DNA of 16,867 nt from Jimgerdemannia flammicorona (GCA_003990745.1 RBNI01003013.1:1-16867); one strand, 5' to 3'; counted from the first letter of the stretch, positions 1 through 9,587 are shown. Notes: generated by a model from the sequence alone, not told the origin. Translations and numbers: made by a program.

Positions 1-8
1 TATCTGAT

Positions 9-34
9 CCCCCTAGGGGGGCTGCCCCCCCCCT
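9..34 (-). repeat. G/C-rich palindrome and hairpin at the LINE copy 1 3' end
   Basis: The 12-base perfect palindrome CCCCCTAGGGGG starts at base 9. The G run at 16-21 also faces a C run at about 25-34, so the minus-strand RNA could fold a short all-G:C stem. The ORF2 stop codon lies within it. The equivalent palindrome in copy 2 is at 12327-12338. In many LINEs a 3' RNA structure is read by the RT, but a role here is only inferred. Confidence 0.5.
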
Positions 35-3000
35 ACCCCTTCCTGATGAAATTCCACTTTGTCCAACACAATCCCCACCCTCCCACTACTTTGCTCACAG
101 ATCCTAGTTACCAAACTGTACCATCTCCTTCCCAGAGGACCCCAACCAACCCACCATCCAGTCAACAGATCCCCCAACAGCTCCTTCCACCATACCACCT
201 TCTCCTGCAGTACCATCTGCCTCCCCTCCTCAAATACAAAGAGCCAATGACCCACCAGTCCTACACACACTGCCAACACCCAACCTATAGTGAGCCAACT
301 ATCACCCACCCCCCCCACTAGCCAAGATTTCAAGTCATCCCAGTGGCCCCCCACACCAACCAGCCTCTGCTCCACACTCAGTCTATTCCTGATTACTACC
401 CAAAAGTCCCCCAATACCTCACACTCTCCTAGCCAATGTTCTGGTATCTGCACCAGACCCCCAGCCTACCCTACATTGTAACACTCCTCACACTCAAAGC
501 AGCCACTGTCCACCAGATGCCCAGTATGGAAATTCAACATGACATTCCTCTGCAGTATCCACCACCATACCACCTAGTATTTAGGAGGAAGCCACTGTTG
601 CATCTTGGCACTCCAAGACCAGATATCTGCCCAGTCCCACTCCTCGCCAATCCCTGCTGCCTGCCAGCCACTTGGCCAAAGATCCAGGCCAAGACTTTGC
701 TGACACTCCACTCTATCTCCAATATCAAATGTTTCAAGTGGAGTACCCACCAGGAGCAGCCTATCTCAACTCCACATACCAGGCCCCCACATCACCTCCC
801 CCTCATTGCCCTGTCAATGCAGGCCAATTCTGTGTGCTCCCTCTACCACTCCCCACCAAAAGCCCTTAAATCGCAGCCACCGAGCATCATTCAGCCCCAC
901 CATAGAGAGCAGATCTCCAGAGGACCCTCGAGGGGAGGATCTCATCTCCCATACCTTCTGCAGCAGAGGCACCCAACCCCTGCCCCGCAGTTCAGCAGCT
1001 CTCTTCAACCACCAGGCTCGCAAACAGTGCAACTGCTTGGGGAAATCTACAAGGCCTAGACCCCCCCTGACCACCAGTATCACCAAAGTATCCCAACTGA
1101 CCTGGGCCCTCCTCCCTGCCCAAATCCAATCTCTAGTCACTTTCATCAGCCTCTTCACCACCCATGCTGGGAAGTCCAGGTGATAGGCCACATACCACAG
1201 CTTGGAGAACCAATATACATTCAGTATTGTCACCCATCCTGCCAGAGAGATATGGTGGCCTCCCCAATCTCGAAAGGCCTCCCCCCACATGGTCACTGTG
1301 CTCTCCCACCACACCTGTGGTAGGACTGAGCCATACACAGAGAGGAAGATGCCCAGATACTACACCACCTCAACAATAGGGACAATTGTTCCAATGATGT
1401 CCCCACCCACTAGCCCATTTCCTAGCACCATCATCTCACACTTATTCCAGTTGAGCTTCACCCCAGAGTGAGTCTCATACCAATCTACTGTCTCCTTCAG
1501 CACCTTGACATCTGCCACAGACCCAAGTCCAACCACCATATCATCAGCAAAGGCCCTCACCTTCCACCCTATATCATATATGGAGAGTCTCGCCACCTTT
1601 TGGCGAATCTGATCCATCAACAGCTCCAGCAAAAGGGCATAGAGAATAGGGGACAAAGGATCCCCCTGAGGAACTCCTCTTCCCAAGGAAAACGCCAGAC
1701 CATGGTGTCTATTGCACATCAACGCTGCCCGACTGCTCCCCAGCAGACTCAATATAGAGGCCCGAAATCTCGGAGGAACACCAATTCAATCTAACACCTT
1801 CCCCAGCCAAACCCACCATACCCAGTCATATGCCTTCTCCTGGTCCAAGAAAACTAACGTTCCATCGAGTCCACAGGCCTGAGCCCCTTCAATGACAACA
1901 TGAACCCAAGCAGTCCCATCTCTTATAAGCCTACCCCCAATAAAGCCCCACTGCTCCTCCCCTAGCACCCCTTGGGCAACTTTCAGCAGCCTAGCAATGA
2001 TCACCTTAGTCACCATTTTCCTGTCCATATCCAGGAGCATAATTGGCCTCCAATTCTTCCAGTCCTCTCTTCTCCCTTTATCTTTATACAATAAGGCCAC
2101 CAGCCCAAGGTCCTGCTCTCCAACCCACTCACCCCTCTGAATAACATGGTCACAGAGGGCAGCTATCTCACCCAAAACTCCAGTGACCTTCACCATCTTT
2201 TTCCAGAAGTCCCACAGCAATCCATCCTTCCCTGGTGATATTCTAAGTTTAGTCACTACAAGGACACTCTGAATCTCCTCTCCTTGCACCAGTAAGATCA
2301 AGTCACCCAAATCAGCTACTTGTGGCAGCCCCCACTCCTCAAGTGTATTGGCAATCACCTCCTCATCTGCACCCCCTTCTTTCTCACTCCACAAATCCTG
2401 CCATTGCTTCTTCAAAACTCCAAAGATTCATTGTGTACCATACACCATGTCCCCATCGGCATCCAGGACCCCATCCCACCAATGCCGCACTCTCCTAGCA
2501 TTGAGGAGTCTCGATAAGTACCTAGTCTACTCACCCTCCTCAAGTCCCTGCCACCATAGCCTGGCAGCCATGCCTCGCATATGAGTCTCCTCCTCATCTC
2601 ACAACACCTGTTATAGTTCCACTATCTTCAATTTCGCCCTCTCTATCCTCCAGTCCTCTACTCCATCAGAAGTGAGCAGATCTGCCCAATCCAATTGCAG
2701 TCTTCGCAGCCTATTGGAAGCACACCTTGTGCACTCCCTCCCCTGCCTTCCAGTCTCTCTACCAGCTCCTCTCCAAAAGACCCTCACAGCCTCTTTCAAA
2801 TGTTTCCAATGGACATCCACAGACAAACCCTCATGCTGCCACACAGCAAACTTTGCCTGAATGTCCTCCACCCATGAGTCCCACAACCCCTTCTCGGCCA
2901 GCAGAGAGGAGTTAAGGTGCCAATGTCTGGGTCCATCTCCACTTCCCCCAAACTACCCCTGCCCCAACAGTCCCCAGTGGTCAGACCATGGGCACTACTC

Positions 3001-3657
3001 TACCTCTAATGACTTCCGAACATCGGAACCCCAACACTCAGCCATCAGAATCCAGTCAATCCTGGTACCTAAGCTATTCACCCAATGTGTATAGACCCTT
3101 GTATCACCCTACTGTATTCTGCCCAAATCCCCCAATGAGCTCAACCTCTCCACCTCCTCCCATGCCCCCAGCCCTCCACTTCTCCCCCCTGCACTCCACT
3201 CTCCATCAGTCCTGTCAAGATACTGATCCCGAACCATATTAAAGTCCCCCCCCAGAACATCAACCCCTTCCTCCAAGAGAATACCCTCCTCCATCAGCTC
3301 CTTGATCCATGCAATTCTCTCACCCCTAACCACAGGGCAGTAGCAAGAGCCAACTCTCACTGACTCCCACCCCAGCCTCTGCCAATCTCCCCAGACCAAG
3401 TGATCACTCCAGCTCCTGATACTTGCCAAGTCCCCTCTACCCTTCCTCACCAGAATCACCACTTTTCCAAACCAAGCAGCAGCCCCATCCCATTCCCTAG
3501 TCCACTCCACCCTATTGTTCTCATCCTCATACCTCACATCCTGTAGTAAAAAGAGGTCTGCCTCCAATCCCTTGAGCCAAGTAAAAATGTTCTTATGCCA
3601 TCCAGATCCCTACAACCCATTCACATTCAAAGAGAAAATGGTAGTTGTACTGTTCAT
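13..3657 (-). pseudogene. LINE copy 1 ORF2 (endonuclease-reverse transcriptase), full length with nonsense codons
   Basis: ORF2 nicks target DNA and reverse-transcribes the element RNA there. One frame runs from the ATG at 3657 to a TAG at 13-15, about 1,214 residues. The endonuclease has NVNG (about residue 11), LLQD (about 38), GGDFN (about 137-140), RIDWIL (about 200) and SDHW (about 225). The RT has NWRPI (about 535), the first catalytic Asp in FLDQEKAYD (605), GVPQGDPLSP (661-670) and FADD (703-706). Near residues 1,055-1,079 a CEEC...H...C motif matches the Cys/His tail of L1-like ORF2. About 14 in-frame stops occur, for example at 3610, 3109, 1786, 1360 and 814. Where copy 2 is intact, most replace Trp, Gln or Arg. 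A start at 3684, in frame and two codons after the ORF1 stop, is also possible. Confidence 0.92.
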
Positions 3658-3687
3658 AGGAATAATATTAGATAATGATCCCATTCT

Positions 3688-5711
3688 CTACAAGTCTGCA
3701 TTCCACTCCTCCTGTACCAAGTCCAAATCATGTTCAGCAGCCTGTTCCCTTTCCCCAGCTTCCCATGCCTCCAGCCCTTCCAGAAGTTCTACCATTGCCC
3801 CATCTTCTCTCTCCTCAAAGTCCTCCCTATACTCCAGACAAGCCTCCCTCCAGAACTGCAAACCATGATGCTCTGCCCAACAGTAGGCAGCCCTCTCACC
3901 TGCAACCACCACCAGCTCTGCCTTCCTCACCTCATCGATCTCATAACCCTCCTCTTCTAGGAAGATCATAAGAATCTCCCCCTTCAGCGCCTCTTCCACA
4001 CCATCACTATGCAGAATCTACTCTCAATGCTCCTCAGGCATTGCCCACAGATCCACCTCTCCCAATGTATCTGCTGCAAGGTTATCCATCACCTTGCTCA
4101 TCCACAGCAAATTCCCCACCTCCTTCCCTCCTGGGGTCGCCAGCCTTCCTGCATCCAACATCATGGTGTCTACACCTACACTGGTGGCCTCATCCCATCC
4201 CTCCTCAGGGACATCCACCAGCTCATCCTCGCCAGCTGCCACTACCTGGCCCCCTTTCTCCACATCTGGGACCCCAAAGTGCACCCGTTGCCCTTCATCA
4301 CCATATCCTCTGTCATCCTTCTCTTCACTGCCGGGCCCCTCCTGATGAGAGGAGGGGGAGTGGCATCCAATTTCTATTCCCAGACCTCAAATGTGCTATC
4401 AGCATAGGGGTCCTTGGCCAATACCTTCCCAGCCCCTTCCTTGTCTGCCTCCATCTCCCCTCCTACATTACCAGCCCAGACACTGGCATCGACTCCCCCA
4501 GATACCTCAACTCCAACTGCCTTCACCTTCGCCCCTGCCATCATACTCGCCAGAAGCTCCCTCTGCCTCCTACACCCCTGTGCTTGCTCCCACTGCTCCT
4601 TATCTATGCAGATATGCTTCCCCTCCACAACCACCAAATGCATTGACTCCTCGAAGAGCTTCCAGGCCTTTGCCCTCTGTTCCACTGCACCACTCAACTC
4701 CTCCAGCACCTCCAATAAATCCTCCTCCTCCTCTTCACTCCTCTTCACCCTCGATATCCTACAGATGACAGCACCCCACATCAATACCAAGGGCCAGTCA
4801 CTCGCCTTTCCCATGGCCTCCCGCTCTGCCAGCCTAATCCTGACATCCACATCACTAGTCCTGATCGACATCCCCTCCCATACCCTAAATCTGATATCTA
4901 CAATGTCACCATATTCGGCCACCACCTCCTCAACCCTCCTCCTAGTCTCAATCTTCATCACCATCGGTACCCCTTTGACTAGTAGTTGTACCACCCTGGG
5001 GTCCCATCTGAGGCACCTCACCATAGGGACCACCACTTCACCAACCACAACTCCAGTCTTCATCATCTCGTCCAGTAGGCCCGCCTCCTCAAAGCCCACC
5101 TCCACCCCCTCCAGCCCCTTCAAGAACTTCACTGAGGCTGCCCCAGCCACTTGCTGCGAGATAAGCCCCAGAACCCTCCTAGCCATCACTGCCAAGCCCC
5201 AGAAGCACAAGGTAGCTACAAACTCTGAAACCAACTTCTTGAGTAACAGTGCCACCACTAGTCTCGTCACACCATCAGTCAGATCCCCCTTCTGAATCGG
5301 TAGCCCCAGCCCCACTCTGCCATCAACTGTCACATTTCTTTTTTTTTCTTGATTTCCCATCATGCCTCCATCAGCAGTCCCACCCTCAGCTACAACACCT
5401 CCAGGCCCTATGCTCACACCCCCAGCCTGGGGACCCCCCCCTCTCCCAAGGCTCGCCTTGCCCTTCCCCACAGCAGCACCAGCCCTATTACCAACCGGCC
5501 ATCCACTCCCCTTCACCTTGTCAGCAAAACTTGTAGGGCCAGTCCACCCTCCCTTCCCACCAGACACTGACCCTCCTCCAGAACCCTCACCACCCTTCAA
5601 TCCTCCAAAGGCCCCTATTCCCAGGCCATAACCCCTCCCCACACTCTGCCAACCGAAGGCCCCAGGCCCACCTGACCCAGCATGCCCATCAGAACTCTGG
5701 CTCAATGACAT
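3688..5711 (-). pseudogene. LINE copy 1 ORF1 (Gag-like nucleic-acid-binding protein), frameshifted
   Basis: ORF1 of LINEs usually encodes an RNA-binding chaperone. Here it begins at the ATG at 5711 (MSLSQSS) and has a Gly-rich N-terminus, then FADKVKGSGWP, resembling the start of many LINE ORF1 proteins. A middle region (LLVKGVP, EYGDIVDIRFRVWEG) looks like an RRM-type fold, followed by an acidic run (EEEEE). The first frame ends at a TAG at 4374-4376. The protein resumes in another frame from about 4340 to a TAG at 3688-3690, so about one base was gained or lost near 4290-4340. The full product would be near 670 residues. The C-terminal part has a Cys-His-His-Cys pattern (CWAEHHGLQFWREAC) that copy 2 conserves. 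No classical CCHC knuckle is visible. The RRM reading is an inference from pattern only. Confidence 0.75.
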
Positions 5712-6594
5712 TTGTATAGTATCTTTTCTTTGAGTTGCATTGAAATCTATTGCTTGTAGTTTGTGTAACGTGAATTGTATCAGAGAAAGATGAATATATT
5801 TATTGTTTATAAAATAATCAAATTATATATATATATAATTATTTATTAAATTTATTTATTTAATTTTAATTTAGTATCACTCAAGACGGTTTTATTTATT
5901 TTTATAAGATATATTAGAACTACTAAGAATAGTAAATATTCTTATATAATCTATTGAAGATTCTTAGTTTAGTTATAAATTTTTAAAGGAAACTAAAATG
6001 AATTATTTCAATACTCTTAATAATGCAGATAGGACTCTAGTCTGAATTCTGAAGAATAAAGGAGGTAAATATATTTATAGAAAAGTTACTTAATATACTA
6101 AGGATCTCTTTGGTCAAAATATTTACAATAAGTCCTATATTAAAGTTATTAATTACTATTTAAATTATTTGATGCAATACCTCCAGATTGACTTAAATTA
6201 ATAATAACAAATTAATAAAAGGCTATATAATGATGATGGTCTAGATGATAAAGATGAACTGCAGAAAGAGAGAGCTTAGGAAGATGAGAGATATAGGATG
6301 ACAGGACTATAGAACTATAGAAAGATATTCTTAAAAGAGCTGTTTAACTTTATATATCTTAATTTTAGCTAGGATTCTAGATTTAGTAGAGATAAGAGAT
6401 AGTAGAACTCTAGGATGATAGATAATACTGGACTATAGATAATGATGGATAGTCAACTATTATTTACTACTCTCTACTCATTACTACTTACTACCAAACC
6501 ACCAGCTTCTATCACTTACTATAAATAGCTAGTCTATTTATCACTTATTTCCAATAGTATAAGGAGTAGTTAATATCTAAGGTCTTTTGTATCA
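5712..6594. other. AT-rich spacer between LINE copy 1 and the Ty3 LTR
   Basis: Composition switches within a few bases of the LINE ORF1 start from C/G-rich to strongly AT-rich, with runs such as TATATATATATA near 5827 and many CTAG and TATAG words. CpG is very rare. No tRNA, rRNA or recognisable protein is visible. The plus frame from an ATG at 5998 is readable for about 67 codons with two internal stops, and then less convincingly to about 6570. Its stop density is not clearly below chance for this composition, so I do not call a gene. The best reading is old, heavily C-to-T mutated repeat DNA, possibly including a LINE 5' UTR at its left edge. Confidence 0.6.
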
Positions 6595-7950
6595 TGTTAG
6601 AACCTGTTGAGAAAAATTGAATCGACAAAAGAATAATCTACTAATATATATATATAACCCAGATTAACCAAAATTCTTAAGAAATTCCACATAGTGTAAT
6701 GTACCGGCTCAATATAGGCAAATTACAAGGTTGGGGGTTGATGTAGTTTGGCTTGAGCCTCCAGTTACTTTGTCAAAAGCAACAAAATGTTCTATGATTC
6801 CTGAGGTCCTTGGTGTTTAGTGGTATAATAGTCAATCTGGATATCTGCGAGCAGTTTTCTTATTGGGATAGTTCTCTGGGTGTAGCGGTGATTTGTGTGT
6901 GAATGGACTTTCTTCTTGGGTCAACTGGGAATGGTACAATTTTGTGCAGCAAGTTAATTTCCAAAAGTATGTGATTTCTGGGTGATGGTCCTGGTGTGAT
7001 GATCTTTGTGTAGTGCAATGATCTCCTTGTACATAACGGTCTGGCAATTTAGTGGTTCTTCTTATGCTAATTTGATAGATAACTTGATTTGTCTCACTGG
7101 GAATTATATGGTGTAGGTTCTTATTACTGGAAATAATACTAGTGGCGGATTCTTCTTGGGCTCACTGGGAATAACAAATAACTTGGATGTTGCAAGAGAC
7201 AGGTAATTCAATAGCTCAGATAACTTGGGTGACACGGATTCTTATAAATCAGCAGCTTCAATTGGGAATACAAATAACTGGCAGTGTTCTTTGGAAAAGG
7301 GTCTCTTGGCAAAGTTATGTCAAAGACTGGCTTCATTTGCATGGAGTTGCATTACTAGACTGGCTCTACTGCAAAGTTGTGTCAGGGACTGGCTTGTGGC
7401 AAGGCTCTCTGGGAATGTGGAAACTGGGGTTCTTCAGGCTTATCTGGGAAGCATACCAATAGCACGGCTTATTCCTTAAGCGGCAGGTTCTTCAAAGGGC
7501 AGCGAAGTTCTTCCTTGAACTTAGGGTAAATCTTCAAGCTTTGTATCAGAAAGTGGACTGGAGTGGGAATAAGGGGACCAATTTCTCAATCTTTAGAGGC
7601 TTCTTTTGTTTGCACTTCAATTTGGACTGAGGTTTATTCACTCTTGTCTCTGGGGTAATTTATACAAGTTGGTTGCTATCTGGTTACTATGTGGCTAACT
7701 ATAGATCTGCTACTTATGACAGGTGTCCAGAGTCTGTATGGTGTACAGGACCTGTACAGTGTACAGAGTCTGTATGGTGTACAGAGTCTGTACAGGTAAA
7801 CAGACCCTTTCCAGTATCTCTGGCTATTTATACAGTTTTCTGCAGCAATGGTTGCTGGTTACCATACTGTGTATTCATGTCATCTTGCCTAATTGTTCAT
7901 GTCATCTGGTTAAGATATAATTGGGTGATACATTTTGGTTTGTCACATCA
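6595..7950 (-). repeat. 3' LTR of the Ty3 element (probable, about 1,356 bp)
   Basis: The right edge is well placed. On the minus strand TGATGTGACA at 7950 directly follows a purine tract, as expected for the start of a 3' LTR. The left edge is the best TG on the plus strand (TGTTAGAACC at 6595), so the LTR would end in AACA, close to where the AT-rich spacer begins. If correct, the flanking target-site copy would be TATCA at 6590-6594. The LTR holds a four-copy 18-bp tandem repeat and several scattered CTGGGAA-type repeats. Short ORFs in it look accidental. The 5' LTR lies outside the window, so the length is provisional. Confidence 0.6.
7725..7796 (+). repeat. Four tandem copies of an 18-bp unit inside the LTR
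   Basis: Four consecutive 18-base units fill 72 bases: GTCCAGAGTCTGTATGGT, GTACAGGACCTGTACAGT, GTACAGAGTCTGTATGGT and GTACAGAGTCTGTACAGG. The unit is close to an inverted repeat, since GTACAGA pairs with TCTGTAC. It lies in the 5' (U3-like) part of the minus-strand LTR, where enhancer-type repeats often occur. A regulatory role is inferred. Confidence 0.85.
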
Positions 7951-7960
7951 GCCCCCACTG
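7951..7960 (-). promoter_or_regulatory. Polypurine tract of the Ty3 element
   Basis: The minus strand reads CAGTGGGGGC directly before the LTR start TGATGTGACA. A G-rich purine run at this point primes plus-strand DNA synthesis in LTR retrotransposons. Its position just after the last ORF and against a TG terminus supports the call. Confidence 0.7.
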
Positions 7961-7986
7961 AAGGGTAGTCTGTCTCAGACTATTCT

Positions 7987-8502
7987 TCAGTCATCATCCC
8001 AATAAGCATAGGCTGCTTCTGCATCTATACCTGTTCCATCATCTTCATTGTCTATACTGGGGTTACTCTATTCTATGGGCTCTTCTTCCTCTTCAGGGAA
8101 TAGGATTTTGACAGAGTTGATGATGCTCAAATAGGTAACAGGGTTTATTCCTTGAATATTATTCAGGGAGAATTGTGCCTATGTTAGGGCTGTGACATTT
8201 CGTTTGTAAATGGTGTATAGTCTGTCTGCAGCAGTAGTGTTTCTTCTGGTCAGACCTGTGGTGTTCCTGATGTAGGTCTGTTCTGGGGCTGGGAGGTTCT
8301 GCAATTGTTCACCAATTGCATAATAGGCCTGCAGTTGTTGGACTTGTAGTAGGCATCTGGCCAAGTTGAGATTTTCTTGATGAGCTTGGATCCTTTGAAG
8401 GGGGCTTCCATTGACTTGGCCGAATTGGGGTAGAGGGACTGGTAGGGCTTAGAAGGAGCTGAGGACCAGTGTCTGGAGGCGCAGATCAATCCTTTGACTC
8501 AT
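7987..8502 (-). pseudogene. Extra ORF between integrase and 3' LTR, function unknown, three nonsense codons
   Basis: An ORF of 171 codons starts at the ATG at 8502 (MSQRIDLRLQ) and ends at a TGA at 7987-7989, 26 bases before the polypurine tract. It is broken by TAA at 8449-8451 and TAG at 8179-8181 and 8068-8070; each could be a Gln codon hit by one C-to-T change. The frame is otherwise open and protein-like. It has a Gln/Leu-rich helical-looking part (CLLQVQQLQAYYAIGEQ), an NTTGLTRRNTTAADRLY segment, and a very acidic end (EEEEPIE, then NEDDGTG and YWDDD). I see no signal peptide or membrane segment, so it does not look like an envelope gene. I do not recognise the family. Its ATG overlaps the integrase stop, which suggests coupled translation. 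Confidence 0.65.
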
Positions 8503-9587
8503 GGTGTAGAGGGGAAATATAGTTTGAGGCGATTGATGTGTACTGGAGTTCTCTGGGTTTGTCCATCCATATTTCTTAAATAGATGCTGGTTCCTCTGAC
8601 ATTGTGTATATGATAAGGTCCTTCTCATTTCGGTTTTAGTTTGGCAGCAAAGTTTGTCTCAATTATGCTTCTCCAAACTAAGACTTGACCTCCAATCTTA
8701 ATCTTCTGATCCTTCTGTTTTTGGTTATAGTACTTCTTTTGTCTTTCCTGGGCTTTGATAATCTGTCCTTGGGCTTGATTTCATAACTGTTCTGCCTTCT
8801 TGAGGAGGTCTCTGAGATTCTCATGGTCAGTGGCTCTGGTTCTCTTGGCAAACATCATTTCAAATGGCTTTTGTTTGGTGGACGTGGCAGAGGTATTCCG
8901 AATTTCCCATAGGATCTCAGATAAGCAGAGGTCTCAATTAGTAGGATTGACTTGGGCAAGTCCTTTCTTGATGGTCTGGTTCATTCTCTCTGACATGCTA
9001 TTGGTCTGAGGGTGGTATGATGTCATCCTTTTGAGGTGGATCTTGTGAATTCGGGCATAACTTGTGATTATGTTGTTGATGAATTCTGTGCCTTGGTCAG
9101 AGATGAGTTCTTCTGGGGGTCCATATCTGAGTGTGAGTCCATGGAGGAGGCCTACAATAGTTAGGGCATCTGCAATTTCCATTGGGAAAGCCTCAGGCCA
9201 CTTAGTCAGATGTTCTACAAATATAAGGATGTATTTGTTTCTTCTTGATATAATTGGTAAGGGTCCAATTACATCTACTCTCCATCTTTGAAAGATGTGA
9301 GTGGGTGGGGGAATTGGTTGCAGAGGGGCTTGATAGTTCTTCTTTCCTTGGTACTTCTGGCAGATGTCACATTTCTGAATGATATCCTGGACTTGAGTTC
9401 TGAGGTGGGGCCAATGTTTATATTGTTTTCAAATCCTGTCTTCTATGCTTGTCCATCCTTGATGGGCTTTCTGATGTTCTTTTCAGATAAGATCTTCTTG
9501 TGCCTTGATGGTCTGAGGAGCTTTCTTTAGGGTGTAGTTCCTCAGGACACCCTTCTTCTGATTTATTGGGGCTGGTGGGAAAGTACA
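8499..9587 (-). pseudogene. Ty3 integrase domain of Pol, with in-frame TGA codons
   Basis: Integrase inserts the element cDNA into the genome. The zinc-binding head is visible as EHQKAH (His-x3-His, near 9470) and KCDIC (Cys-x2-Cys, near 9365). The catalytic core shows the three acidic residues: RVDVIGPLP near 9270, ISDQGTEF near 9085 and SERMNQT near 8985. The tail has the GPY-type motif (LKPK, stop, EGPYHI) near 8625, and no chromodomain follows. Stops at 9483-9485, 9429-9431, 8934-8936, about 8783 and 8625-8627 are all TGA. At 8934 and 8625 the family pattern expects Trp. The domain is in a different frame from the RT, so an indel near 9563-9587 separates them. The frame ends at a TGA at 8499-8501, overlapping the ATG of the next ORF. 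Confidence 0.9.

Larger units (their letters stand above)
1..5711 (-). mobile_element. LINE (non-LTR) retrotransposon, copy 1, L1/Tx1-like, decayed
   Basis: This is a non-LTR retrotransposon read right to left, with ORF1 (5711-3688) followed by ORF2 (3657-13). ORF2 carries an apurinic-type endonuclease, a reverse transcriptase and a C-terminal Cys/His motif, the layout of the L1/Tx1 group. The copy is homologous to the one at 12241-16867 along its whole length, including the first 60 bases of the window against 12319-12380. Its 3' UTR and poly(A) tail lie left of the window. The sense strand is very G-rich, so the plus strand reads as C-rich. No 5' UTR is recognisable: the composition changes to AT-rich within a few bases of the ORF1 ATG. 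About 14 nonsense codons in ORF2 and one frameshift in ORF1 show that the copy is inactive. Confidence 0.9.

Noticed and set aside
7723..7800. CRISPR-like array.
   Set aside because: The four 18-bp units are directly adjacent with no spacers and lie in an LTR of a eukaryotic element.
7187..8005. ORFs of 63-110 codons inside the LTR (for example 7673-8005 on the plus strand).
   Set aside because: The best of them includes the 18-bp tandem repeat read as a Val-Tyr-Arg pattern. It runs past the LTR edge into the end of the extra ORF, and no motif or conserved start supports it.
7987..8502. Envelope-type gene making the element retrovirus-like.
   Set aside because: There is no signal peptide, no hydrophobic membrane segment and no Cys pattern. 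The product is polar with an acidic end.
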